Below the pieces are notes generated by a model. The model was not told the DNA's origin, did no database searches, and saw only the letters and a list, made by a program, of their open reading frames with translations. A stretch of DNA of 64,000 nt from Nymphaea colorata. Taxonomy: Eukaryota; Streptophyta; Magnoliopsida; Nymphaeales; Nymphaeaceae. The stretch is from the NCBI RefSeq assembly GCF_008831285.2, contig NC_045138.2, forward strand, positions 4,863,205-4,927,204, in the 5' to 3' direction. The number at the start of each line of letters is the position of its first letter. Positions within the stretch are counted from its first letter, which is position 1. Both the position numbers and the translations under genes were made by a program. Shown one piece after another: positions 13,203 to 25,420 of this stretch.

Positions 13203-14159
13203 TCTTTGAGCTGCGATTTGTATTTAGGTAAAGATGACTTCAATTTTACAAATAGTAGACGAGAAAACGTCAGCAAGTTTGCTGATAGATCAGTTTACTT
13301 GCTTTTCTTTCTACCCTTTTCGATACAGAAGAAAATGTTGGTAGTTGGTATTCGAATTAGGACACCAGTTATATTTGCAACAGAGTGCAGGGTAAGCCTG
13401 AGCAATCAGAATTCAGGTGATGATTACAGAAATAAGAGTCGATAACTGAAGCTACTTGGTGTAAGCTTCAATCAAAGACGAATTTGGAAGAAATATCTTT
13501 CAACGATCTCTAAGTTCAGACCTATTTAAAGCATCATCTTCGTATATATTTAGTGTGAAAACCATTGAGATGTAATGAAGCTGTTGGTGTTGGGATAGTT
13601 CAGGCATGGCTTTGGGTGGTGGCAAAGAGTGGTATTTCTACAGCCAAAGACCAAGCAACTACAAGAAAAACTCCATACAGTACAGGCCTGCTGCATCTGG
13701 GCATTGGAGGGTGACAACCATGGATGAGCCCGTATCAAATGGCAACACTGTTGTTGGGTGCAAGAAATCTCTTGTCTTCTACACTGGCAACGCTCCAAGT
13801 GGGACAAAAACTGACTGGATCATGGATGAGTATAGCCTCCTGGAATCGACAACCAGGACATGTAAGAAGCGTGGGAGCTCAAGAACTGTTAAGTCTCTCT
13901 CTCTCTCTTTCTCTCTTTCTCTCTTGCTTCCTCTCTTGTCTCTTTCTATCTCTTAAAGCGTGGACTATAATTGCAGGTGTCAGGAGACTGGGTATTGTGC
14001 AGGATCCAAGAGAAAGGCCTTGATTCAGAGATGATCTGCGGTGACGATGATGATGACGACGGAAGAGAGCTGTCATATCTAGATGAGATCTTCTTTTCCA
14101 TGGACAATTTGGATGAAATAAGTTCACCAAGCGACTTCACCGCTACATTGTTTCATTAG
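12999..14159 (+). CDS. XND1: NAC-domain transcription factor, XND1/NAC104-like, three exons
   Basis: Nuclear DNA-binding protein. Arabidopsis XND1 represses secondary-wall synthesis and programmed cell death in xylem. Exons are 12999-13158, 13604-13887 and 13977-14159, joined through GT-AG introns in phases 1 and 0, giving 208 residues. NAC subdomains are visible in order: LPPGFKFFPTD (A), DLYNYNPWELPG (B), EWYFYSQR...YRPAASGHWR (C), KKSLVFYTG...DWIMDEYSL (D), and WVLCRI (E). The two intron positions are those usual for NAC genes. Length, the LLPCH motif and the acidic C-terminal tail (DDDDDDGRELSYLDE then SMDNLDEIS) match XND1 closely and not longer NACs. No transmembrane segment follows. 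Odd points: both introns open almost directly into CT microsatellites, and the tail has Tyr where Arabidopsis has Cys. Gene identity is from remembered family sequence, not a search. Confidence 0.9.
13160..13198 (+). repeat. (CT)n tract at the 5' splice site of NAC intron 1
   Basis: The donor GT at 13159-13160 is immediately followed by about 19 CT units, so the donor has no classic GTAAGT. A second CT-rich tract (13892-13936) follows the donor of intron 2 in the same way. Confidence 0.85.
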
Positions 14160-17100
14160 CTGTCTTTACTTTTTTCATTTTTGCCCGTTTGCTCTTCCAC
14201 TCTGATGTTCTAATGAAAGAAAAGATCCTTTTTATCATCAAAGAACAATTTCCTTGTGGTTTTCCTTTCTCTCTTTCGGTAGGTAAAAGCGAATATATAG
14301 CTTCTGGCAGATGAGATGAGCATGACTTCCTTTACTGATCATAAACCAAAAACGTTCGAAGAAAATTTCACATTGACTGACTTGTTTCAAGGTATAATGA
14401 TCTTACTGAAAACTAACCTTCAGCCTTTACTGACGGTTCTTCACCCTTCCTTTCATCTGTGAATACGGGATAGAAATACATGAGGTCTTCATGGTTCCTC
14501 AAAAAAATTAATACAGATTCTCAAATATCAGTCTTAATTTGTGCTCAGAAAGGCTATGAAACAAGTTATCAATTGGGTATTGCTTATACATAAGCAGGGG
14601 CGGGCAGGTATGATCATCATGTCATCGATAAAGAAAGGTTTATTTTCATATTGAGACTTCATGGCAGTATTTTTCATTTACATATAACCATTATTTTTTT
14701 AAATGATCTAACTAGTGTTTCTTAGCCAAAATTTTCTTGCTCCTACACGACGAAGCCTGGGATAGATTTCTAAAATTTTCGATAGAGGAGCCCATATATT
14801 CTCAAGTCATTCTCACGCGTGAAGGCTTATCCCATTAGAAACATTTTATCGATGTACAAACAGGAAAAGAATTAGTACTGGTAACTTAGAAGCATTAACC
14901 TTTAGGATATCCTCAAAAAAAAGGAAAACAAGAAAGTACTCATACCATTTTGTCCTGTAAGGTGGGAGGGGTCCGGTGCCTTTTTATCTCTTATCAGGGT
15001 ATTTATGTCATTTGGGCTTCACAATGTTGGAACAGACATATAACTTACACTACACCTTTCAATTCAGTTGTCATGTTTGTCCACTCAGATGAATAGTAAA
15101 AGTGTGACAACAACTATATGAGGTTCGAAGCTCAGACCATTTTAAGTGCGAGCTGCCTTGCTGCCCAGTTACACTATACTTCTTAACCATTTTTTTTAGG
15201 AGAAGGGGGACAATGTCAGGTTATTTAGTCCAGTCTAAATTGGGTTTCCCATAAACTCAGCAATGACTATCAGACAAACACATCTTACGCTCCATTTTGG
15301 AGGCAAAAATACAGTTCTCTCTCTAGGGTTTTTAAGAAAATAGTCCCTAACCTAGCAGCTTATATAGTTATAAAATTAATTGGTCCATCCTCTTTGCCTA
15401 ACTAGTGTGTTCTAATCTCCCAAAGTCAATTGCTACCTACCGAACGATCATCGGCTCTCAGACGAGCTTTTCTTAGTGATTTAGACGCGTTTCCTGTAAA
15501 TGAGGATGTAAAATCATTTTGATCCAGAAATACATTTTATATTAAATAATTCTTTTGTGATATCAAATAAAAAAATGCATTCTTGAGTACATTGGAAAGA
15601 CCCTAAAACTTTGTCTGGAACCTTTGGATGCCGAAAACATCTTCGGGTGACGGTTGAATTGAGTTTATGAAAAATTCAATAAATTCATACATTGAATAAC
15701 CAGAAAATGGCCAGAAAACCATTTAAAAAATATATAAAACCCATTTCTTTTCCCAGTCAGTCGCAGCCCACAGACTCCGCGGACCGCAATAGACTTTTTT
15801 TTTGGGTGTTCTGAGAATGTGGTTTTCTTGTTATACAAACAGAAAAAAACTTGCAAGTTTTTCTATGAACTTGAAATTTGATTTTCGAACACTTAAAACC
15901 TAATCTTCAACCTTGCGGTACAACGAAGTTGTTAGCTTCGTACTTATATATCGAAGCTGGTTTTGCACGCCGTGCTGATGCACTAAATTTCATGAGCGAG
16001 CACAGTTGATGACGAAAATACCTTTATTTAAATTAAAAAAAAGAAACTTTTTTGTATGAATAAAAAAAGAAATCTAAAAAAGAGAAAAGACTAAAAAAAT
16101 ATTTTTTTCAACAACTTCAAAAATGTCTTCTTTTTTTCTTTTGGCACAGATAACTCTGTCTCCTTATATATACCTCCAAAACTGGCACTGTTTCCATGGT
16201 TTTGAGTCTCATGCAAACAGGCTCTGAAGGTCATCGTCAAACACTGGAGCTGGTACTCCCGATTTTGTCTTCTGCAAGAAAAGACATCTAGAAAAATCAA
16301 ATTGAGTGTGATCATAAATGTCCTTGACATCTGACCGAGAGCTAACCCCATATGCCAATTCATTTTTTTATTCATCAGGCTGTAGAATTATTAATGTCCT
16401 ACTAATGAAGGAAATTATGATAACATAATGTTGCATGAAGGGGCGTAGTGCAACTTGAAAGCAAAGTGGTTCACATCGAAGGGGTTTGAGGTTCAAATCT
16501 ATGATTGTTGTCATGCTTTGTTGCGCTATTTTTCTGGGTTGCAAGTGGTGGCAAAATGTGACACTCGAGTTGAATAGTTATACTATGAATCCACTAAGGC
16601 CGCAAGGTAAGCCAGAACCTTGGAGTTCCTTTATAAGATGACCGTTTTATCATCTAAAAATGACATAAATTGCTATTTTATGTACTGGGTGTTTACCCTT
16701 TTTCCCTTTTCTATAGTGATATGTAAATCTCTTTAATTAGTGAGACGAAGGCGTTGGCACAGTGAGGGGAGACAGGCTGGGCTTTGCTTGGGAATGCACG
16801 TTGATTTGCTCTTTATCTTATTCACTGAAAGCTATAATGAGTATGTAACCTGGGGAGTATCAAAGAGATTTTACTAACTGCTCATGTTCATACATGGGTT
16901 CAAAGTTCAAACTTATTAAAAAAAAAAATCCTTTAATAGTTTTCATAGTTCAATAAATAAGCATTAGTTTTTTTTTTTTTTTAGGAGAGTGGTTCATTCC
17001 ACCACCTTTAAGAGACGTCATTGCCCCCACCCCTAGGTTTATAGAACTTGCTTTTTGACCTATTATGGTCTAGAAGAAAAGAGCATTAAGACGTGATGGT

Positions 17101-18878
17101 GACTATTACAGGACGTGAATACAAGTTTTTTAAGGAGATAGACTATCTTGTGACCCAGCACACTACAATCTATTGGGGTAGTGTTTAATTTACTTGCTTT
17201 AATTTATTTATAATGTGAAGGTGGAGGTTAGGCACATGCTACCTGCAACTTGCACAAAATGGTTTATTCAAATTGCAAGGTCCAACTCTACAACCCTACC
17301 CATGTAATTGGTAGAGCTGCTTGACAGTCATCTATGAAACACTTAGCTTCTTCTGTAAACTAGATATGTCAATAATTTTGGCTCTACAATCTTCAAATTG
17401 CTTTTAATAGCAAATGTTTTTTTCTGAGGTGCAGCTGTTTTGCAACCCTACCATGGCCGACAGTGGCCAGACATCTTGTGGCAGACCTCAGAAGGGTTAA
17501 ATAATTGACACTTCAAGACCGTATTGGAACATAGTGAATCCAGCAATATTATCTTTGCCATAAGTGATGGAAAAAGGAAATAAGAAGAAGAAGAAGAACT
17601 ATGTATAGGATACTAAATCATGCATTCTCTTGGTATAACTCCGACCTAGAATGTTAATATTCCCCAAGAAATTATATGCTTCACTAATATGTGTATGTTG
17701 TGTGTTCTTCCTGTCTAAAACAATGAAAATAAACACAAAGATGTTAGTTATTTTTGGATATATAAGTTGAGTTTTCATATGCTAAAAGGAATAGAACTGT
17801 TGATTCCTAAACTTTAATTTAGTCGTAGACATAGTTCCGAAATGCCATTTTTCTCACATGCAATCTTCTAATGTTTTTGTTGGAAGGTCGCATCAATAAA
17901 GTTGATTTCACCAATAAGTGGGTTAAAAAACAAAGACTTTAAGAAGCCGATGTATCTGGATACGAGATTTAGTCACACTCCCAATAGTGGCGAATCTGAT
18001 CTTCAAAGTCGAGAGTACATATATGTAAAATTTAATTTGGTAGGTGACACAAAGAACATTTGCAATAGAATTTGGTATCTTTCTCTTCATAGGGTACTGT
18101 TTGGTGGTTGGCAATAGGAACACTGTATTGTTTGGAATGCAATGTTCCCGTTACTGAATGGGACACATTCATGGAACATGACATTTTAAAGAACGTAGCA
18201 TTCCTGTTACCACATGCCTTCTAAGAGCCCCTGCAGGAAGCTAGTTGGGGGCACGTAGTGTAAAGAGGGAGGGCCGGAAGACGCATGTTTTCCCGTCTTC
18301 CCTATGTCGAACATACATGGCTAGGCTTAGACCATGAGGTCATTTGAACTCTCTCTGTTTCATCACCGATCTCTCTCTTTCTTTCTTCTACCATGGCTTG
18401 CGAGACCCTTTGAAACAAAGGAAAATTTTAAATTAAATGTAATATTTTTTTAAAAAAAATTGAGTGGGGCATCCCTCCTCTCCCCCCACCTTGGCTCCTC
18501 CCTTGTGTTAGTGACTAAATTTAGTCAACTAAAAATAAAAAACTGAAGCTTGCTCATGTTATAAAGTCTAAAAGGAAAAGGGACTTGTTAGAGGTTGTGT
18601 CAGTCTCTTCAATTTTTGCGTTCTTTTTCTCGCGCGAAGACATCAATATCCACTTGCAAAGAAAAAAGCTGCATTACCTTCAGTGATGTACGTCTTCCCA
18701 ACTTGGCCCTTTGTTGAGCCAGATCAGGCAACACTATTGTCCAGTCACCAACAAAGACTCCAAAGAAATTGTCACATGGAGCCCAAACACTTACATACCA
18801 AAAGTTTGCAGGGAGAACTGAGATTGAGAGAGAGAGAGAGACAGAGATCGAGAGAGATCAAAAAAAGGATATCTTGGA
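14160..18878. other. Intergenic between NAC gene and MITE
   Basis: No coding gene recognised. Near 16440-16510 there is a SINE-like stretch with an A-box-like TAGTGCAACTTG and a B-box-like GAGGTTCAAATC about 40 bp apart, but no clear ends. A small foldback (TTCTGAGGT near 17423, ACCTCAGAA near 17493) brackets an inner TGGCC/GGCCA pair. A 94-codon minus-strand frame at 16091-16375 shows no domain. Confidence 0.35.
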
Positions 18879-19087
18879 TGAGGGGCGGAGATACGTGGGG
18901 AACTCCTAGGGGCTGTGCCCCATGGAACCACTCTAAAACCTTAATATGATAGTTGAATTTAGGTGGACATAGGTCCAGTTATAGGAGGGAGCCCTATCAG
19001 ATCCAGGTCATTGCCACATGGACCTGGGTAGACTTAGTTGTCAACAATATGTTTAGTGCTTCATGAATTTTTTTTTTATTTTGCCCC
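18879..19087. mobile_element. Degenerate MITE of the GGGGCGGAG family
   Basis: The left end is AGGGGCGGAG, the right end TTTTGCCCCT, and the length is about 209 bp. The inside has the phrase GCCCCATGGAACC and ATCAGATCCAGGTC, like the copy at 59828 (GCCCCATGAAGAG and CCAGACCCGGGTC). No clean target duplication was found. Confidence 0.5.
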
Positions 19088-19519
19088 TGATATAGATAGA
19101 GTATATTTATAGAAGTTTAGGATGGTAAATGTCACTAAAAAAATGGGGTTTATACTTGGGTATAAAAAGCATCAGTGAAACCTTTATTGATGTTTTTTGA
19201 ACATCAGTCAAAATAATGTCAGTAAAAGTAGTGTGACTGATATGTCAGTAAAACATGTTCGGACGCCTCATGGTTTCTTCTGAAATTAACTTGGTCAAAC
19301 ATCAATGCCATAGGCTCGATAGAGAGACCTCTTCGCATAAGTGCAGCTTAATTTTTTCGCACGTCCATCCATCGGTTATTATGGTGGCAGCTAGCAGATC
19401 AGGGGAGAAAAGAAGATGCAACACGAGGACTTGGTTTTTAAATTACATATCCCTGTTTTATTGTTGCCTTACAGAGATTTTATGGGATCCAGTGAATTAG
19501 TAATAGTTTGATCTTATAA

Positions 19520-19520
<1 letters not shown>

Positions 19521-19568
<48 letters not shown>

Positions 19569-19706
19569 GAGAGAGAGAGAGAGAGAGAGAGGAACCTAAA
19601 CCATGCTCATAAAAATAAAAACACATATAACCAGTTGGCATAAGTGGTCAAAGTCATCGTTACCCTTCAAAAGAGACTAGATGTTTCCTTTAAAGAAACT
19701 CAGTTG

Positions 19707-19744
<38 letters not shown>
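19521..19744. repeat. Microsatellites: (TA)n(GA)n and (AT)n
   Basis: About 22 TA units (19522-19565), a short GA run (19569-19591), then a separate AT run at 19711-19744. No gene lies nearby. Confidence 0.9.
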
Positions 19745-19747
<3 letters not shown>

Positions 19748-20599
19748 CAACCCCATCTTTTGAAGGGTATTTTAGAGTCTTGCAAAAGAAACTTGGCTTT
19801 CATATTTACAGCCTACTTTTTATCATCTAATCTCTTTAAAATCGATACAGCCAGTATGATTCTGATCAAGTTTGATATATGAGCATCTGGTAGCAGACAA
19901 TTATTAATATATGGCCCCTGCCAGTCCCCTCTTCCCTCCGCCCCTAGTGTGGCCTATAGGCGCCCATGTTAAAAATCTGAAGAGAAGTTTTATGATTAAT
20001 TTATATATATGTGTGTGTGTGAAAGCATCTATTTGAAGTTTTCAGAACATCATTTGAATTGGAGTACAATTATTAGTGTAAAGATAATTGACAAGGTTTG
20101 CTCTATGCCTCAGGGTTGGGATCTAGCTACACAATGACAGGTCATCAGACGAAGAAGTTTGTGAAATATGGTTTGTTTATCTTCTCATTTTTCTCCGTGA
20201 AATGAAATTGATGAGATTATCTAAATAAATTGTTTGGTTGCATTCTTTTCTTGGAACTAAAGGAAATTGCAGAGTTATTAATTGCGGCCAGAGTTTGGTA
20301 ATCAGAGATCATGTCTTTTCGCGATTAGGATCAATTATATGTTGGTAAATCCAAAATTAGCTGTAAGTTCCTAGCAGTAAATAAAAGGATGTGTAAGGAA
20401 GAGGATGATAAGAATGCATGCAGCAGACTGATCTGGCTTCCAATTGACCTGGTTCCAAATTGGTTGCAGTAAAGAGGTGTCAGATCTTTCACTCTGCATG
20501 CCTGGTCAATAATTACAGAATTCCAGATTATGTCTTTGATCCCTCTACTGTTTACCTTTTAATGGCTGTCCCACTTGTCTGTGTGTATGTGTGCTCTTG

Positions 20600-20602
<3 letters not shown>

Positions 20603-20650
<48 letters not shown>

Positions 20651-20675
20651 TTGTGTTTGTGTATGTGTGTGTGTA
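20603..20675. repeat. (TC)n followed by (TG)n microsatellite
   Basis: About 22 TC units run straight into a TG-rich tract. The 73-codon frame across it is repeat-derived. The surrounding 19760-21026 shows no gene. Confidence 0.9.
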
Positions 20676-21026
20676 AAATAGAGAAAAAAAAAAGAGGTAG
20701 ATTTGAATCTGGCTAGTTGTATATATTCAGGATTAATTAGTGCATCACTGCATTTTACACAGTCTTAACTTGAAAAGTTCATTCGTATGGTAAAGGGTTA
20801 TCGAATTGAATCACTGAAACTTTTAAATAAATGAATATAGCCATACATTCAGGGAGCTTTATCCTTGTTTTGCATGAGAAAGGGTTTGACTTAAAATAGG
20901 AGAAGGAAGGATCTGTTATTAAATTCATGATTTTCAAATCTTGAGGATTTCAGATCCGATGAAATCAAATACCCTTTTAAGCCAAAAAAACAAAAAACAA
21001 AAATGATATGGATGGTCTTCAAAAAT

Positions 21027-21470
21027 TGTAATGCTCCACTTTAGGAAGTCTAGTCTCATATTGAAAATTGTGGCCAGGGCTTATGAAGGGAGTTGTTAGA
21101 TGTTGATAATCCTACTTTTTTGTCCTTTTTTGGCTGAAATGGAAACTGGTAGGATTGGGTTGGGATCCGTTGGAGTGTGGACTCAAGCCCGGGATGAGTA
21201 TGTGTTGGATCATTTTAGTAGCATCATAGCATGGTTCAATACTCAAAGCTAGAGTCCCACACATGCAGATGTGTGCCTTGCGGGAGCATATTATAATGCT
21301 CCCTTTAAAAGGTTTAATTTCGTCTTCAAGATTTACAAAAGGGTTGTTAGATAGTTGGTTGTCTTGATTCTCAATCTTTTTTGAGCTGAAACTAAAACCA
21401 CTAAAAGGCTTGTTGGAATCCATGGGGCCAGGAGCTCAAGCCTCGTGTAGCTGTGGATCTGGCCGTGTCA
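21027..21470 (+). mobile_element. TRIM-like mini LTR retroelement
   Basis: Two diverged direct repeats (about 21027-21218 and 21291-21470) both open with a TATAATGCTCC or TGTAATGCTCC motif and later carry AAGGGAGTTGTTAGA-like text and GAGCTCAAGCC or GACTCAAGCCC. Between them sits TAGCATCATAGC, a decayed match to the plant primer-binding word TGGTATCAGAGC (initiator tRNA-Met). There is no coding capacity. Small size plus a PBS between direct repeats is the TRIM pattern. Related LTRs occur in unit B at 29410-30060. Confidence 0.6.
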
Positions 21471-22069
21471 AAAATGAATGTGAGATGACATCCTCACTAC
21501 TTTTTCCCTAAACCAGCTAAGGGGAAGTGGTGTTCTTTTTCGAAGAAGTTAATAATAACTTTACAAATATATTTTTCTTTGCACGAATATGATCTTATGA
21601 GTATTTAAAAACCAAGGGTCTGCGGAGATTCAACTTGTAATATTCTATTTACACTTTCAAGAAACAATTCTCATATAGTCTATTGTAACTTTTCAACATG
21701 CGTAGATGAAGATTGTGTTTGTATATTGTCAATGTTTATAAAACTAGATCCTCATGACTGACATAAAAACTTACACTAATTTTATCACTAAATTATAGTT
21801 AACCGCAGAATTGGCCTTTTACTTCCTTAATTAGCAAGACGAAGAAAATAATCCTTTTACTTTTTGCAGGGATCAACTTGAAAATTTTCAAGATATTAGC
21901 GTATAAACTTTTTTATACAAAATTTGAGGGGGCCCATGGCTCCCCTGGCTTTGCCCACGTGGGGAGGTGTCCCAACATTCAGAAAGAAGATGAATTTGAA
22001 ATGCTAATAGAGAAACTTGGAAAATAGTCCATAAGATTGAAATTTTATGTATGGAAAAAGTTCTATATC
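21471..22069. other. Intergenic, nothing recognised
   Basis: AT-rich with no domain-bearing frame. Near 21925-21965 lies a GC-richer patch (GGCCCATGGCTCCCCTGGC) resembling the inner part of the GGGGCGGAG MITE family, too decayed to delimit. Confidence 0.3.
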
Positions 22070-22604
22070 TGAACATTTCTTGTTGTCCCAATAAACTGAA
22101 ACTCTCTAAGCATTCACTAAATTTAACGTTTAGTTGAGCAAAAAAAAAATCAATTAAGTACTTGAGAGGAAGCAAAGCAACAAATTGAACAGAAAAAGAC
22201 AAGGGAGCCAAATTTTGTATACTATTGCCACTGAGCAGTTATGTCTTATATGTTTAAGATACTATTGCAGTTATGTCTTAGATGTTTAAGAATCTATTGT
22301 TATTGTTGTCGTTGTCGTCGTTGTCGTCATTGTCATCATCATTATCATCTAAATTAAATCACTGAACCTTAGATAAGTTACATGAATTTACAGTAGCTAA
22401 TGCGCTCTAATTATATTGAATCACCAAATAGATCTACCTCTTGATTCAATTGTCCTTAAGCTATGCAAGTAAGGGAGCTAGGAAACATTTAAACCATACG
22501 TGAGCCCATTTTTGGGATTATAGGAATAAATTTAGCTCTCCACAAGGAAACTTTCCAGGAAAACACTCTTAAAGAAAACAAGAAAACCCGAATAGCATAT
22601 ACAT

Positions 22605-23115
22605 GGGGATGCAACAGATCATATTCAAATTAGATATACCCTTAGCTATATCCACTTTTTCGGATATTCACATATTAGAATTCAAGTTTGAATTTGAATA
22701 TAAATGAAGAAAAATCAAATTTGAATCAGAATCTGACATCTGATTTGACAATCTAAATCCAATTTTTAAATTCACAATTTGAATATAAATGAAGAAAAAT
22801 CATATTTGAATCAGAATCTGACATCTGATTTGACAATCTAAATCCAATTTTTAAATTCACATCTGAATCCAGATCTGAATTTTAATTTCAACCCGGCTGA
22901 TTTAGGGGAATTAATATAGAATAATTATTTAAATCTGAATCCTATCCAAATCCGAATCTGATTGGGAGGTGTGTGTGTGTGTGTGACCAGATGTCCTTTC
23001 TTAAATCTGAATCCAATTTGATTTCTTATTCGAAAATTAAATTTTTTCTATACACGATTTTTTTGGAACGATTGGATCAAATATCTTAAACAAATCAGAT
23101 ATATTAACATCGTTA
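22605..23115. mobile_element. MULE-type MITE, unit A copy
   Basis: Starts GGGGATGCAAC and ends TTAACATCGTTA, flanked by CATATACAT on the left and a decayed CGTATAACC on the right. Orthologous to the cleaner copy at 27576-28034. It contains an internal direct repeat (AAATGAAGAAAAATCA twice, about 90 bp apart). Confidence 0.6.
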
Positions 23116-24879
23116 CGTATAACCCAGTTGTTTCCCATAATCACATAAAAGATCTAAGTTTTTGTGAATCATATGCCATCAAAAATTCCATGAACTCTTA
23201 AACTAGATACTATCCAAAACTTAGATAAAGTGTGTCATCTGAGAAACATGATTTCTTAAGATTCCTTAAAATTGTTCGCTTCTAGTTATTATTTTAACTG
23301 AATCACGCCAATAACTTTTTTTTTGTGCCCCAAAGAAAAGTTCTCAAAGCAAACAAACAACAAATAGTTCTGCGCTTGCCATATGCAAATTACTAAGTAG
23401 AGGAAAAGCCAAGTTCTGCTTGTCATTTAATGGCGTGAAAGTTCCATGGTTGGCCTGAACAGATCTTGGCTGCATTAATTATTTATGAGAAAACTTTGGT
23501 CCACATGAAGCTAAAAAATGAGGACCCATATGTACTGTGTACAACTGAGATTTCAGAGCCATTGGGGCTGCTTTTAGTTGGCTCCATATGTTAACCTTGG
23601 TGCGGCACATGACCCAGCCTGGCCAAGCACTATTTTTAATAATTCAAGTTGTCAATTCTGACTAAATTTTTTTAATAACAAATTTCTTTAGAAAACTTTA
23701 TTTTGGGAAGATATTTGAAATTTTAAAAAGCGAGCCTGAAATTATTCCCCGGTAATTTTTTAAGTTAAGTGAGTTATATCAAGCAGGTTATATGTTGTGG
23801 CCCCTAATAAAGAGTCATGTTATATACTGTATGTGACCAAAGTATCTCTGTTGGTTAAATAGAATACCCAGCCGGTCTTTTAAAGGCAAAAGTGAAACTT
23901 CAAAACAAATTATGTATTCATGCCCCATAACCATTTTCTTATCTATGTATTAGTGCTATTAATGCTTCCCTACCAGTGGCGCAGCCATATGTGGGCTAGT
24001 GTGCAGCACATTAACATTATTTTATTTTTACATTGAGAAATTTAATATTTACTTTTATAAGTGGCACCTATATATGGTAAACTTTCAAAAGAAACTTAAA
24101 AGTTGTAAAAAAAATAAAATAAATGGAAAACTAACAATTCAACATCAAAAAAGAAAGAAATTGATAACAAATGAAAACTAGAAAATGGAAACGCATAATT
24201 TGGTGTTGAAAAATTAGAAACAAATGTTTAAAATGAAAAAAAGGGAAAAGACTTTTTGGGTTTTTTTTTTTAAAAAAAAGTGTGTTTTGCTGGTTTTTCA
24301 ATGACTTGTTTTTTACATTCTTAACACTTTTAAAAAACGTATTTTTTATTACTATAATGTTGACTTTCAAGAACATTGCGGTACTTGCAATTAAGCTATG
24401 CATCAGCACTTGTTTATAGGATTCCTGGCAGTTTTGTGAACTAGTGGAAATTTCGGATGCGGAAGATCTGGGGTCCATTGTCACTTCAAACTTTGCTCCG
24501 GAGCTAGCAGAAATCCCGAGCAAATCTCTTTCACGAGCAGCCTATTGTTCTTCGTTTGATTTGAATAATTTATGTGTGCTAGTTAGCAAGCTAGCTTGGA
24601 CTGCAGAATCAGAGGATACAAAGAGCTAGGATTCACGGAGAAGATAATGTAGGGTAGCTAAGGCTGGTGTAGAGGCACTCATTCACATATTTATATATCC
24701 AAGGGAGGCATTCTGTATATAACAGAATAAATATTTAAAGAAGTTAATATAAAAACAATGAAACATTGAAGGGTGCCCACACTAGCCTTCGCATCTGTCC
24801 CCCCTCCCCTCCTCTTCTTCCCACAACCAAAATTTCATCCATGGGTTAAGCCTAACGAAATGGGTGATGTACCAATATA

Positions 24880-25420
24880 TGCATGACAGAGAGAGATAGA
24901 GAGAGATTTTGATTGAAAATAAAAAGCCAGAAAACAGAAAATTTATTCAGAATTGACAACCAACATGCACAGCCCGATGGAATTCCAGGCATCAGACTCC
25001 ATCCATGTCGTCGTATCTCATGCCTTAGTTTGGACGTTGATGATCATTCCAAGGCTTTACTCTGTGCTCCCATCCTGTCATCCTGTCAGTCTTATCATAT
25101 TGACTGCGATTTTGATAAGTATGAACCACCGGTCATATCGTAAATCCATGCAGCAGATTTTTTGTCATGAAAGATTCTCCTGCGGCCTCCCCAAAAGTAT
25201 AGTCTTCCACTCAACTGTAGTTTCTATCTGAGAATCTTCACTCTTTCGTCACTACAATGACAAGGAAGTCCTTCCTTTCCTGTTCATCGTTGCAGCAGAA
25301 AATAATTCATACATCTTTATCTTCAATGCAGCCTACTAAAGGGTTGCAGCAGCAAAATATTCATACATCTTGATCTTCAATGCATCCTACTAAAGGGTTG
25401 GAGAACTCTCTTATAAGACC
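24880..25420 (-). pseudogene. Unrecognised conserved block, unit A
   Basis: The segment around 24955-25240 recurs at 31440-31890 and 41346-41740. On the minus strand, copies B and C keep a related frame (B: 31885-31688; C: 41672-41433) with a common core of the form TILLGRxQVxRIFDxTKxLxHRFTI. Copy A has stops. Shared protein-like text in two copies suggests an old coding exon, but I recognise no family, and it could be coincidence of recent duplication. Confidence 0.25.

Noticed and set aside
16440-16510. tRNA gene candidate
   Set aside because: A-box and B-box-like words are present but no cloverleaf with acceptor stem could be drawn; at most a SINE remnant. Similar weak B-box words at 11635, 15120 and 16895 were also dropped.
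18090-18235. hAT-like MITE starting GGGTACTGTTTGGTGG
   Set aside because: The right end is only loosely complementary and there is no target duplication. A related start at 60208 also lacks a partner.
19180-19260. Small MITE with TCAGTAAA words
   Set aside because: Repeated ATCAGT/GTCAGTAAA words are visible but no inverted ends or duplication could be placed.
21027-21470. Cassandra-type TRIM carrying 5S rRNA
   Set aside because: No 5S rRNA promoter motifs were seen in the LTR-like repeats, so only a general TRIM call is made.
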